In this document: piece by piece, positions 24,599 through 32,698 of the stretch
How the letters are laid out: each line of letters begins with the position of its first letter
Numbering within the stretch: position 1 is the first letter of the stretch
Source: JAJUJL01 sp041736465
GTDB lineage: Bacteria > Chloroflexota > Anaerolineae > Anaerolineales > UBA4823
DNA: 64,000 nt
NCBI GenBank assembly: GCA_041736465.1
Contig: JBGSTO010000466.1
Location: 1-64,000, forward strand
Direction of reading: 5' to 3'
Made by a program: the position numbers and the translations under genes
The notes under the pieces: model-generated
Told to the model about the DNA's origin: nothing
Database searches by the model: none
What the model saw: the letters and a program-made list of their open reading frames with translations, nothing else

Positions 24599-26059
24599 TT
24601 ATTGACTCTGCCGTTCTGCGTAGATTGATTCAACCTGCTCTTGCAGCCATTGTGCTGCAGTTTCAGGTGTCATGGTACCTTCCAGGGCGATATTGCTGAT
24701 GGCTTGTGAGATCAGAAGCCTTCCTTCAATATCACCAACAACTGCGCGTTGTGCTGCATCATAATCTGGGCGAAACAGCCAGCGTTGCATGGTTTCATAA
24801 CCATTGGCGATCTGGTCGAGGGTTTCACCCGAATAATTGGCGAAGAATGGGCTGAGGTCTTTCCATCCATCGACGGCGGTCTTGGTAACCGGTACTTTAC
24901 CAAAAGGCGCCAGTGCGAGCACATCCAGATAGCCTTCGGTGAGGAAGTATTCCACCACCGTTTGGGCAGCAGGATCTGCACCCTTCATGATCGAAAGCGT
25001 GACCAGCTGTCCATAGGAAGCCGCTCCATTCGGGCCGCGCATCTCAGGGGCAAAGCCTGATTTCTGGGCCAATTCAGGCACGGCGATTTGTACATTTCCA
25101 CCACTCTCCATGCCGGATCCCTCTACAAGATCGTCCATGACGTAGGTGCTGTAGAATAACATGCCAGATTGGTCTAGCTCATATGCTTCGCGAGCTCCAC
25201 GCCAATATTGCGGACCGGGCATCGCACAGCGCTGTAGCTCGCTGTAGAACCGCAGCGCTTCGATCATTTCCGGCGTGTTCATGGAAACTTCTTTGTTTTC
25301 GTTGAAAGGCCAGGCATTGTTGGATATGGCGACCTGTTCGAAAACCTGGTGTGGATAGTTCTGACCTGGGTCGGTTGCCAGCGTCAAGGCGTAAATGAGG
25401 TTGCCGGTTCCAGGAAGCGCGTCACAGGCCGCGTTGATATCTTCCCAACTGATTGGAGCGTTCAGTCCTAACTGGGTGAATACATCCTGGCGATACCAAA
25501 GCGCTTGAAGCCAGCCATCATATGGCACCGCGGCATACTTGCCCGTGGCAGGATCAGTCACCATGCCTAGCAGTCCACCGCGGAAATTATCCTTTCCGAT
25601 GCTGGCAATAACCGCCTCGGCGGCATCTTCATCCAGGATTTCATCGGCGGCGAAGGCGGCTACGCGTTCAACTCCCATGCGAACGATGTCCGGCAGACGG
25701 TTTGCAGCCAGCGCAGTAGCGATCCGTTGGGAGACTCCAGCCTCTTCAATTGGGACGATGCGGACATCGATTTCTGGATGTGCTTCCATAAAACGTGCTG
25801 CTACAGCTTCGTAGGTATTAACACGTTCTTCCTCATTGTCCGTGGTCCAGAATTCGACTACGGTCTTATCTGTCGCTTCGGCAGGCACCTCGACAACCTG
25901 TGTCACGACGACCTGCTTCTCGACTTCCTGTGTGACGACGACTTGCTTCTCGACTTCCTGTGTGACGACAACTGTCTCGACAATAGTTTGCGGTTGACAG
26001 GCGGAAAGAATAAACGCCAAAACCGTCAACAGGCTAAGAATGTGGATAGTCCTTTTCAT
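24599..26059 (-). CDS. ABC sugar transporter substrate-binding lipoprotein
   Basis: A 486-residue extracytoplasmic binding protein. The lipoprotein signal is IHILSLLTVLAFILSAC (Cys about residue 21), followed by a tandem-repeat linker rich in VVVTQEVEKQ. Then comes a family 1 solute-binding domain starting at VVEFWTTDNEEERVNTYEAV, a typical carbohydrate-binding opening. AGGAG precedes the ATG. With the LacI regulator, two permeases and a glycoside phosphorylase it probably captures a glucoside; the ligand itself is not readable from sequence. Confidence 0.93.
   Translation of the reverse strand: MKRTIHILSLLTVLAFILSACQPQTIVETVVVTQEVEKQVVVTQEVEKQVVVTQVVEVPAEATDKTVVEFWTTDNEEERVNTYEAVAARFMEAHPEIDVRIVPIEEAGVSQRIATALAANRLPDIVRMGVERVAAFAADEILDEDAAEAVIASIGKDNFRGGLLGMVTDPATGKYAAVPYDGWLQALWYRQDVFTQLGLNAPISWEDINAACDALPGTGNLIYALTLATDPGQNYPHQVFEQVAISNNAWPFNENKEVSMNTPEMIEALRFYSELQRCAMPGPQYWRGAREAYELDQSGMLFYSTYVMDDLVEGSGMESGGNVQIAVPELAQKSGFAPEMRGPNGAASYGQLVTLSIMKGADPAAQTVVEYFLTEGYLDVLALAPFGKVPVTKTAVDGWKDLSPFFANYSGETLDQIANGYETMQRWLFRPDYDAAQRAVVGDIEGRLLISQAISNIALEGTMTPETAAQWLQEQVESIYAERQSQ
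25901..25980 (-). repeat. 30-bp tandem repeat encoding the lipoprotein linker
   Basis: Two 30-bp units (25901-25930 and 25931-25960) differ at two positions, and a partial third follows to about 25980. They encode the repeated VVVTQEVEKQ linker between the lipid anchor and the binding domain. Copy number could vary by slippage. Confidence 0.85.
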
Positions 26060-26140
26060 GATTTTCTCCTCTTGTGTGAATTGGGTTAATGAGTAGATTG
26101 GTTGAACTAACTAAGCCTGATCCAGCAAGAGCTCACCTCC

Positions 26141-27181
26141 TCAAGGTCTACCTGGCAGGGTGGGTGGTATTCTGGCGCCGCAAGACTGACGGATTACCAG
26201 ATGAGGCGTCAAAATGCGCTGCGCCTCAAGAATAGCCTCCCGCCGGAGTGTCTTTATCAGCATTGCGCATACCAGCATGCCTATCTCGTAGATCGGCTGA
26301 TTGACAGTTGTCAGCGGCGGATTGGCATGTTCAGCCAGCGGAATATCATCAAAACCGGTGATGGCGAGTTGGTTGCCTACCTGAATACCTTGCGCGTGGG
26401 CTGCTTTCATTGCGCCAAACGCCATCAGGTCATTGAAAGCGAGGATTGCATCCGGTCGATCTGGCAGTTGGAGTAGCTGTTGTGCCAGCTTGTACCCGCT
26501 TTCCTGAGTAAGATTACCGGAAAGCCGGTGCTCTGCTCCGATTGACAAGCCGTGCTGCTGGAGAGCATCCTGGATGCCGCTCAAGCGTTGCATTGAAAAA
26601 TTTAAGTCTAGAGGGGCTGTGATTGCAGCGAAGGAACGATGCCCAAGCATTACGAGATGATCAACAAGGGATCGCATGCCAGAGTAGCTGTCTACATCAA
26701 CAAACGGGTACTCAGAATCACCCGATGTGCGGCCAAAGGATGTGAAAGGGAAAGCGATCTCGCGCAGGTAACGGATGCGAGCATCGTATACTTTTGTCCG
26801 CGCAATAATGAAGCCATCCACGCGCCCGCTCTTGGCAATATCGTGGTAAACTCGAGTGTCATCTTCCCCCGTCAGACTGGTTGTTACCAGCAGGTCAAAT
26901 CCGTCCTCGGCGGCCTGTTTGCTTACACCAGCGCTAAATTCGCTAAAAAAGGGGTCGACCATTCTTGGCTCATAGGTGGGAACGACCAGCCCTATGGTAT
27001 CGGTGCGCTGTTTTTGTAAACGCTGTGCGAGCATACTGGGAGAGTAACCCAGCTCATCTGCTATCCGACGAACGAGAGCTTTTGTTTCTGGACTCACGTC
27101 TGGATAATCGTTCAATGCACGTGATACAGTGGTAATAGATTTTCCGACTTTGCGAGCGATATCCTCAATGGTTACTTTCAT
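26141..27181 (-). CDS. LacI-family transcriptional regulator
   Basis: A 346-residue LacI/GalR regulator: N-terminal helix-turn-helix TIEDIARKVGKSITTVSRALN, hinge helix SPSMLAQRLQKQRT, then a periplasmic-binding-like effector domain (DTIGLVVPTYEPRMVDPFFSE onward). The ATG at 27181 begins right at the DNA-binding domain; its ribosome site is weak. Two identical palindromes lie just upstream, consistent with autoregulation and repression of the transport operon that follows after 81 bp. The effector is presumably the transported sugar or its product. Confidence 0.92.
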   Translation of the reverse strand: MKVTIEDIARKVGKSITTVSRALNDYPDVSPETKALVRRIADELGYSPSMLAQRLQKQRTDTIGLVVPTYEPRMVDPFFSEFSAGVSKQAAEDGFDLLVTTSLTGEDDTRVYHDIAKSGRVDGFIIARTKVYDARIRYLREIAFPFTSFGRTSGDSEYPFVDVDSYSGMRSLVDHLVMLGHRSFAAITAPLDLNFSMQRLSGIQDALQQHGLSIGAEHRLSGNLTQESGYKLAQQLLQLPDRPDAILAFNDLMAFGAMKAAHAQGIQVGNQLAITGFDDIPLAEHANPPLTTVNQPIYEIGMLVCAMLIKTLRREAILEAQRILTPHLVIRQSCGARIPPTLPGRP

Positions 27182-27190
27182 GAGATGCAT

Positions 27191-27204
27191 CCAAAACGTT
27201 TTGG
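27191..27204. promoter_or_regulatory. LacI-type operator, copy 1
   Basis: CCAAAACGTTTTGG is a perfect palindrome of the LacI/CcpA-like operator class with a central CG. It lies 10 bases upstream of the LacI start codon, in the 5' untranslated region. Confidence 0.85.
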
Positions 27205-27223
27205 GTGGTATTAATAGTGTAAC

Positions 27224-27237
27224 CCAAAACGTTTTGG
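27224..27237. promoter_or_regulatory. LacI-type operator, copy 2
   Basis: An exact second copy of CCAAAACGTTTTGG, centred 33 bp (about three helical turns) from copy 1, so both face the same side of the DNA. It overlaps the spacer of a candidate minus-strand promoter (TTGCAT at 27244-27239; TACACT-like -10 near 27217). Confidence 0.85.
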
Positions 27238-27322
27238 AAATGCAAAACAATCCAAATTGTCAGGATTGTGATCTTGATATGTAATTGCAATGATGTTGCT
27301 TGTAGATGTAGAGCGGGTCGGT

Positions 27323-28000
27323 TTACAGGGGTTTGATGGCTTCAGGCAGATCGTTGGCCGGGCTGTTGACCACCGTCGAAACTGGATAAGCGTTCATTCG
27401 CTCCGGCGGGAAGGGTACCAATAGCTTTGACAGGCTGGCGGCATTTGTCTCACCTGGCTGCAGCCAGTCTGTATAGCTCTCTTCCGGGAGTATCACAGGC
27501 ATGCGGTTGTGGATGGAAGCCATCAGCTCGTTGGGTTCGGTGGTGATGATGGTGCAGGACAGGATGTTGGAGCCATCCGGGCTGTTCCAGTTCTCCCATA
27601 ATCCGGCAAATGCAAATGGACGCCCATCAGCAAGGTGGATGTACATGGGCTGCTTGCGAATGCGTCTGCCGGATTCTTCGATTTTCTGCCATTCGAAGAA
27701 TCCGTCTGCAAGGATCAAGCAGCGCCGGCGGCGAAACGCGTTGCGGAAAGAGGGCTTTTCTGCCAGAGTTTCGGCGCGGGCGTTGATCATGCGGCTGCCG
27801 ATGGTTGGGTCTTTAGCCCAGGAGGGGATCAGCCCCCAGACGAAGAAGTCCAGTTTGTTCGAACCATCGTTGGCAACGACAGCCACAGGCTGGCTTGGTG
27901 CGATATTGAAGCGCGGCGCCATGCCCGGGGGAATATTGATCCAGGGAAAGGTTTGCTGCAGGGTATTGATATCTGCCGTGAGTGTAAAACGACCGCACAT
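27323..28000 (-). CDS. SOS response-associated peptidase / abasic-site protein (SRAP, YedK/HMCES)
   Basis: A 225-residue SRAP protein. The start MCGRFTL puts the catalytic cysteine at position 2, as required for forming a protein-DNA crosslink at abasic sites in single-stranded DNA. The other conserved residues are present: Asn in MINARAETL, Glu in ADGFFEW and His in HNRMPVIL. The start codon lies 6 bases after a good -10 box, so the mRNA is probably leaderless. It is divergent from the MFS gene. Confidence 0.93.
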   Translation of the reverse strand: MCGRFTLTADINTLQQTFPWINIPPGMAPRFNIAPSQPVAVVANDGSNKLDFFVWGLIPSWAKDPTIGSRMINARAETLAEKPSFRNAFRRRRCLILADGFFEWQKIEESGRRIRKQPMYIHLADGRPFAFAGLWENWNSPDGSNILSCTIITTEPNELMASIHNRMPVILPEESYTDWLQPGETNAASLSKLLVPFPPERMNAYPVSTVVNSPANDLPEAIKPL

Positions 28001-28006
28001 AGGCCA

Positions 28007-28035
28007 ATCATAACAAGATGTAACCACAAATGCAA
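28007..28035 (-). promoter_or_regulatory. Promoter giving a leaderless SRAP transcript
   Basis: On the minus strand TTGCAT (28035-28030), a 17-bp spacer and TATGAT (28012-28007) are followed after 6 bases by the SRAP ATG. Transcription would begin at or within a base of the start codon, and there is no Shine-Dalgarno sequence. Confidence 0.75.
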
Positions 28036-28037
28036 GG

Positions 28038-28043
28038 TAAAAT
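28038..28043 (+). promoter_or_regulatory. Candidate -10 box of the MFS gene
   Basis: TAAAAT lies 7 bases before the ATG at 28051, suggesting a leaderless message. The -35 region is poor. It is interleaved with the opposing SRAP promoter. Confidence 0.45.
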
Positions 28044-28050
28044 ACCTGCC

Positions 28051-29265
28051 ATGACTCGCAGTGCACAGTCATCCACAGCCCACATCCGACCCAATACCAG
28101 CCTGGTAATAACTGCTGGCTATTACCTCGCCTTTCTTGCCCTGGGGGCAACCGCAGCCTCGCTTGGCCCCACCCTGTCTACGCTCGCTTCTCGTACCGGC
28201 GTCACGCTCAGTACAGTCAGCATATTATTTACTGTTCGTTCGCTGGGATACATCCTCGGTTCTGCGGCAGGCGGGCGGGCGGTGGACCGTTTGCCGGGCA
28301 ACCGCTTCCTGGCAGTGATGGTATTTATCATGGCAGGCATGATGATGCTGGTGCCGTTCATCCCGTTGTTTATCGTATTAAATCTGGTGCTTTTCGTCGT
28401 TGGCGCAGCGGAAGGCGCCCTGGATGTGAGCACCAACACCCTGCTGGTCTGGCTGCACCACCGCAAGGTGGCCCCATTTCTCAATGGGCTGCATTTTTTC
28501 TTTGGTCTTGGAGCCCTGATTTCACCCTTCATCGTTGGACAGGTGATCATCGCTACCGGCGACGTCGCCTGGGCGTACTGGCTGTTGGGGGCTGCTATGC
28601 TGCCTGCTGCGCTTCTGCTGCTGCCGTTACCCAGCCCAACGCCGCCGGAGGGGCAGGCAGCGGGCAAGGCTTCGAGTGCGCGCCTGCCGTTGATTTTCCT
28701 GGCGGCTGGCGTGCTGATCTTCTATGTTGGAGCCGAGAGCGGTTACGGCGGCTGGGTGTTTAACTACGCCAGAGATCAGGTAGGAGTCGGAACCGCAGTC
28801 GCCGCCGGCATGACCTCCGTATTTTGGGCTTCATTGACGGTGGGACGTCTGGTTTCTATTCCAGTGACAGCCCTGCTGCGACCCTCTGTGGTGCTGTACC
28901 TGGATTACGCCCTGTGTTTGATCAGTACGGGCATCCTGGCGATATACCCTGAATCGCGCACAGCGTTGTGGGTGGGCACGATAGGGTTGGGCTTTGGGAT
29001 GGCCTCGATCTTCCCGACCGTGCTTGCTCTGGCTGAGCGGCGCATGGGCATTACCGGGGAGAGCGCCGGCTGGCTGTTTATAGGCGGCGGGTTAGGCGGC
29101 ATGACGCTCCCCTGGTTGGTTGGGCAGTTTTTTGAGAGCCGGGGCCCGGGAAGTTTGCTTTTCTTTGTCGCCTGCGGCTTAATTCTGGGTGTCGCGCTGC
29201 TGTCCGTTACCTTGCGGCTCAGCAGCAAAACTCCCGGCAGTGAAGTGAAACATGCCGTCACATGA
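28051..29265 (+). CDS. MFS transporter (sugar-type, FucP/FHS-like)
   Basis: A 404-residue, 12-segment major facilitator protein. Recognisable parts are GYYLAFLALGATAASLGPTL in the first helix, the loop GGRAVDRLPGNRFL after helix 2, and ALDVSTNTLLVWL in helix 5. The pattern suggests a fucose/sugar-symporter-type MFS, but the substrate is unknown. An ATG at 28030 is possible, but it falls inside the -35 box of the divergent gene, so 28051 is preferred. The methyltransferase start overlaps the end by 14 bp. Confidence 0.82.
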   Translation: MTRSAQSSTAHIRPNTSLVITAGYYLAFLALGATAASLGPTLSTLASRTGVTLSTVSILFTVRSLGYILGSAAGGRAVDRLPGNRFLAVMVFIMAGMMMLVPFIPLFIVLNLVLFVVGAAEGALDVSTNTLLVWLHHRKVAPFLNGLHFFFGLGALISPFIVGQVIIATGDVAWAYWLLGAAMLPAALLLLPLPSPTPPEGQAAGKASSARLPLIFLAAGVLIFYVGAESGYGGWVFNYARDQVGVGTAVAAGMTSVFWASLTVGRLVSIPVTALLRPSVVLYLDYALCLISTGILAIYPESRTALWVGTIGLGFGMASIFPTVLALAERRMGITGESAGWLFIGGGLGGMTLPWLVGQFFESRGPGSLLFFVACGLILGVALLSVTLRLSSKTPGSEVKHAVT

Positions 29266-29821
29266 CGCTGAGCGTTGGAACACCCGCTACCAGAATGACC
29301 GGCGCTATCAGGCGGATCCGGGAGCACGCGAGTTTTTGCGCCAGTGTGAGCCGCACCTGCCGGCGACCGGCCTGGCGTTAGATGCCGCAATGGGTCTGGG
29401 GGGCAATGCCGGTTATTTAAGCCAGCGAGGCTTGCAGGTCATCGGTGTGGATATCTCTGCGGTAGCAGTGCAGCGCGCCAAAAAAAACTATCCCCGGTTG
29501 TGGGCGGTTCAGGCAGATCTATGTCATTTCCCGCTGCCTGCGAACCGCTTCGACGTAATCATTAACTTCTATTATCTGCAGCGCAGTGTGTGGAGGGAAT
29601 ACCCGCTGGCCTTACGCCAGGGTGGTGTGCTGGTGATAGAGACGCTGACTCAGGAGATGCACCAGATTCAAGCGAACATCCCCGCAGAGTATTTATTGGC
29701 GCCAGGCGAGCTCAAACAAATATTTTCAGATTTGCAGATACTTGTGTACCGGGAGGGTTGGATCGATGAGGCTGGACCGCATCCCAGACCGGTTGCCAGC
29801 CTGCTCGCGGTTAAGGCTTGA
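29252..29821 (+). CDS. Class I SAM methyltransferase (TehB-like)
   Basis: A 189-residue methyltransferase. Motif I is ALDAAMGLGGNAGYLSQRG near residue 42, and an acidic ribose-binding residue lies in VIGVDISAVAVQRAKKN. The FDVIINFYYLQRSVW strand corresponds to motif IV. The small size and N-terminal ERWNTRYQ resemble TehB/thiopurine-type enzymes acting on small molecules or metalloids. It overlaps the MFS stop by 14 bp, so an efflux-plus-modification pair is conceivable (inference). Its end overlaps the convergent methyltransferase by 11 bp. Confidence 0.82.
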   Translation: MPSHDAERWNTRYQNDRRYQADPGAREFLRQCEPHLPATGLALDAAMGLGGNAGYLSQRGLQVIGVDISAVAVQRAKKNYPRLWAVQADLCHFPLPANRFDVIINFYYLQRSVWREYPLALRQGGVLVIETLTQEMHQIQANIPAEYLLAPGELKQIFSDLQILVYREGWIDEAGPHPRPVASLLAVKA

Positions 29822-30581
29822 TGGCGCGCGTGGCGATGAAGTATGGAATGTAATCGGACAATATACTCCCGGGATCTACATCTTCGAACAAGCCCGTGAG
29901 CAGAAATCCAGCCCTTAGCTGCCCGTCGATTTGTTCTTCCAGACTGTGGCTGAACTCCAGGGGCAGGTTTTGGCTGGTGTAGCGCTGGCGCTCCTCTTCA
30001 GTCAGGTGGGTAAGATCGGAATAGGGAAGCTTATGCCTGACGACGAGTTTCCCGGCATCCATCAGGTCCATATCGAATAAATAAACCAGAGGATTATTGA
30101 AACCAGCGACGATGGCGCCGCCACGGCGCAGAACCCGGTAGGCCTCATTCCAGACCGGCTGAATATCGGGAATGAATACATTCGATACGGGATGGAAGAT
30201 GAAGTCAAAGCTGGCATCTGCAAAGACCGACAGGTCGCGCATATCCCCTTCGACCGTGCGCAGGGATAGCCCCTCTCGTCCGGCAACCTCCTGGTCCCGC
30301 TGCAGCTGGCGGGGAGAATTGTCATAGACGGTGACATTTGCGCCGGCAGCGGAGAGCACAGGTCCTTGCTGCCCGCCCCCAGAGGCCAGGCATAAGATCT
30401 CACAGCCGTGCAGCTCTTCAGGGTACCAGGAGCGAGGCACAAAGCGGGTAGGTGTGAGCAACAGGTTCAGCTCCCCTTGCCGGGCAGCAGCAATAACTTC
30501 AGGGCTTACCGGGATTGTCCAGGGATTCCCTTGCTCTACCTCTTTATTCCAGGCTTCTCGATTGTAGGCGCGAATATCCAT
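29811..30581 (-). CDS. Class I SAM methyltransferase
   Basis: A 256-residue methyltransferase: ILCLASGGGQQGPVLSAAGA (motif I), VTVYDNSPRQL (motif II), GDMRDLSVFADASFDFIFHP (motifs III-IV) and EAYRVLRRGGAIVAGFNNP (motif VI). The ATG at 30581 follows GAGG by 6 bases. The N-terminus DIRAYNREAWNKEVEQGNPW matches a common but uncharacterised bacterial family. The substrate is unknown. It is convergent with the TehB-like gene, sharing 11 bp at the stops. Confidence 0.85.
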   Translation of the reverse strand: MDIRAYNREAWNKEVEQGNPWTIPVSPEVIAAARQGELNLLLTPTRFVPRSWYPEELHGCEILCLASGGGQQGPVLSAAGANVTVYDNSPRQLQRDQEVAGREGLSLRTVEGDMRDLSVFADASFDFIFHPVSNVFIPDIQPVWNEAYRVLRRGGAIVAGFNNPLVYLFDMDLMDAGKLVVRHKLPYSDLTHLTEEERQRYTSQNLPLEFSHSLEEQIDGQLRAGFLLTGLFEDVDPGSILSDYIPYFIATRAIKP

Positions 30582-30668
30582 AACGGCCTCATATGCAAGC
30601 AGCGTGCGAAGCAGATTCGACTGTTCGCACGCTGGAAGGTACAAAATTGCGGATAAACGGGTGTGCTT

Positions 30669-31082
30669 CTACGACGGCTTGCGCTTGACCATGATCAGGG
30701 TGTTGCCAGTTTCCGGTGAGTAGGTGTAGCGGATCTCATCCATCATTTTTCTCATCAGAAAAAAGCCTACGCCGCGCGGCTTCAGCTCATCAATCGAAAC
30801 GCCGACTTTGGGATCGGGAATGGCTTCTGGATCAAAGGGTCTTCCATAGTCGCGCAAGATGATGATCAGCCTGTCTGCCTGCACGCTCACTTCGCACTCC
30901 AACTCGCCGATACCTTCCCCACCGTAGGCATGATCGATGATATTGCTGCAGGCTTCATCTACTGCAAGTTCAACAGCGTAGATGGAGCGCTCGTCTAACC
31001 CGGTTGCTCGGGCGGCGTTGACAACAAATTCGCCGATTTTGGGGAGGCTCTCAAAACGGCCTGGAAGGCGCAGCGTATCCAT
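30669..31082 (-). CDS. RsbW-like anti-sigma factor (HATPase_c)
   Basis: A 137-residue GHKL ATPase-kinase. N-box: VELAVDEACSNIIDHAYGG; G1: ILRDYGRPFDP; G2: PRGVGFFLMRKMMDEI. This is the minimal kinase fold of RsbW/SpoIIAB, which bind a sigma factor and phosphorylate a STAS antagonist on serine. I prefer the ATG at 31082, since longer in-frame starts overlap the STAS gene and add a sequence absent from the family. The STAS partner is 16 bp upstream. No sigma-factor gene is present in the window, so the target is unknown. Confidence 0.85.
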   Translation of the reverse strand: MDTLRLPGRFESLPKIGEFVVNAARATGLDERSIYAVELAVDEACSNIIDHAYGGEGIGELECEVSVQADRLIIILRDYGRPFDPEAIPDPKVGVSIDELKPRGVGFFLMRKMMDEIRYTYSPETGNTLIMVKRKPS

Positions 31083-31098
31083 TAATGCTTGCTGCACG

Positions 31099-31434
31099 TT
31101 AAAAGCTGCCAACCGCAGCAGTAAGGTCTTCAAATATTTGAAAGTACGATCCCATGCCCACCAGGTTGAGTGAGTCGCGGATGTTGGAGTTCACTTTGAC
31201 CAGAATGATCTCGCCCCGCTTATAGCGCTTGCATTTCTTCTGGGTCTCGATCAATACCCACCAACCTTTACTGGACATAAAGGTTACGTCGGCCATATCG
31301 AAGGCGATCTTATAGCGACCGGCCTCAACGATCGAGTTCAGGGCTTCTTCTAGCTGAGGCGCGGTGCTGCTGTCGATGCGACCATTGGCCTTAACCACGT
31401 CACAGCGCTTGTATTCTGTGATGCTGATATCCAT
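31099..31434 (-). CDS. STAS-domain anti-anti-sigma factor
   Basis: A 111-residue STAS protein: CDVVKANGRIDSSTAPQLEE, then AFDMADVTFMSSKGWWVLIE with the phosphorylatable serine in MSSKG, as in SpoIIAA/RsbV. It should bind the adjacent RsbW-like kinase when unphosphorylated and so free a sigma factor. GGAG precedes the ATG. A TATAAT box at 31484-31479 gives a possible own promoter, separating this pair from the GerW gene upstream. Confidence 0.9.
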   Translation of the reverse strand: MDISITEYKRCDVVKANGRIDSSTAPQLEEALNSIVEAGRYKIAFDMADVTFMSSKGWWVLIETQKKCKRYKRGEIILVKVNSNIRDSLNLVGMGSYFQIFEDLTAAVGSF

Positions 31435-31502
31435 TGTATGCTTCTCCTCAGAATGCCGTCAGGGTAACCAGTTTTGAGATTATATCACGACTAGGAAGCA
31501 CC

Positions 31503-31931
31503 CTAACCAGAGGACTGCTTTGACATGCGCGCCAGGACACTCAGCATGAATCCCGCGGCTGTCAGCGCTGCCAGTCCAAGCTTGGTGATATCGATGACCG
31601 GTTCAACCCGCACACCCTGCGGTGAAGCGACGATGACCGCCACGGGACGCGAAAAGGTGCGCCCTCCTCCGCCGCCTCCCCCGCCTGCGCCCTGATCCTT
31701 GTCTTCGGCGTGCCCTGATTTGCCATAACCGTATCCTGCGCCAAAGCCCATCCCGCATAGGACCTCGGCAGCAGGAACCATAAGGGTGTCGCCATGCGCT
31801 ACCGGCTCGGCATACACGGCTTCGACGCTCGCCGTTTCCAGAAAGCGATCCATGGTTTCCTGAATGACTGCCAGACTGGCGTCAACGTTTTCTTCCAGTT
31901 CGAAATCGGGTTGGGTTGCTTGATCGTTCAT
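31503..31931 (-). CDS. GerW/YtfJ family protein
   Basis: A 142-residue member of the GerW (spore protein YtfJ) family: the VEAVYAEPVAHGDTLMVPAAEV block, the glycine-rich loop, then RPVAVIVASPQGVRVEPVIDI and a C-terminal membrane-like segment (LGLAALTAAGFMLSVLARM). GerW is needed for germination in bacilli, but homologues are widespread in non-sporulating lineages, where the role is unknown. GGAGGATAC precedes the start. A small membrane protein lies directly upstream. Confidence 0.85.
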   Translation of the reverse strand: MNDQATQPDFELEENVDASLAVIQETMDRFLETASVEAVYAEPVAHGDTLMVPAAEVLCGMGFGAGYGYGKSGHAEDKDQGAGGGGGGGGRTFSRPVAVIVASPQGVRVEPVIDITKLGLAALTAAGFMLSVLARMSKQSSG

Positions 31932-31945
31932 ATGTATCCTCCGGG

Positions 31946-32233
31946 TTATTTTCTTGCGAACAATAGGCGATAAATCGCCAGCATCATGGTGAAGCCTGCG
32001 ACCACGCCCAGGAGAGCCAGCTCAGCCCGCCGGGTGTAGTCGATCACAGGAATCACGATCTCGCTGCCATCGGATTCCCGTACCAATACCGAAACAGGCC
32101 GGTTCCATACCAGCCCTGCAGGCGCCCCTGGGAAATTCAGAATCAGAGCCTGTGAAAAAGGTGTGATCTTGCGACCTGCAGCGTGCAAGGGTTTGCCCGC
32201 CCGGGTTTCCATGCGAATGGGTGCATAGCCCAT
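31946..32233 (-). CDS. Small membrane protein beside GerW
   Basis: A 95-residue protein with GAGGAG before its ATG. The N-terminal three quarters are soluble, with a VSVLVRESDGSEIVIPVIDYTRR stretch that parallels the RPVAVIV...VEPVIDI end of GerW. A single C-terminal membrane helix (LALLGVVAGFTMMLAIYRLLF) follows. I do not recognise a named family. The shared -VIDxT-plus-helix pattern suggests the two proteins have related topology and may assemble (inference). Confidence 0.7.
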   Translation of the reverse strand: MGYAPIRMETRAGKPLHAAGRKITPFSQALILNFPGAPAGLVWNRPVSVLVRESDGSEIVIPVIDYTRRAELALLGVVAGFTMMLAIYRLLFARK

Positions 32234-32251
32234 AGATATTCTCCTCAGGTA

Positions 32252-32677
32252 TTATGCTGCATCGGATGGTGGCGGTGAGGGTGGATCAGATTCGGGTTCT
32301 GCGCTTTCGGCTGTACCGGATGGCTGTTCCCCTGATCCTTTCCAACGATCGGAGGCTTTTTTCAATTCCTCGTTGACCATGCGCAGCGCACTGATCATTT
32401 CATCGCGCAGCTTGGTCTCAACCTCGCCGGTGCGGATGCGCTGGTGTAAGTTCTCAACATCGGAGCGGATGCGCTGCCCGGTCGGGCTTTCTTGAAAAGC
32501 ATTTGCTTCCATGCGAATCGTCTTCGCCAGTTCATCCAGCCCGTCGCTGACTTCCTCGTGCAGGCGTTTTCTTTCCGGGCTATCCCAGGCGGAGCGCAGG
32601 GTATCGATAAGATTTTGTCCCAATTGGCGTAGTTCCTCGGTGATGCTGTCTTGGGGTTGAGGAGGTGTATCAGACAT
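32252..32677 (-). CDS. Predicted coiled-coil/helical protein, function unknown
   Basis: A 141-residue, highly charged and mostly helical protein (for example LGQNLIDTLRSAWDSPERKR and GEVETKLRDEMISALRMVNE) ending in a Pro/Ser/Glu-rich tail. AGGAGAAAAACG precedes the ATG. There is no signal peptide or membrane segment. Its place in the GerW/LiaF cluster is the only clue to its role. A longer frame to 32770 would read through a palindromic repeat and is rejected. Confidence 0.7.
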   Translation of the reverse strand: MSDTPPQPQDSITEELRQLGQNLIDTLRSAWDSPERKRLHEEVSDGLDELAKTIRMEANAFQESPTGQRIRSDVENLHQRIRTGEVETKLRDEMISALRMVNEELKKASDRWKGSGEQPSGTAESAEPESDPPSPPPSDAA

Positions 32678-32698
32678 CGTTTTTCTCCTTATTTGATC

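Noticed and set aside
28030..28050. Upstream ATG of the MFS gene
   Set aside because: It falls in the -35 box of the divergent SRAP promoter and lacks a ribosome site; possible but less likely.
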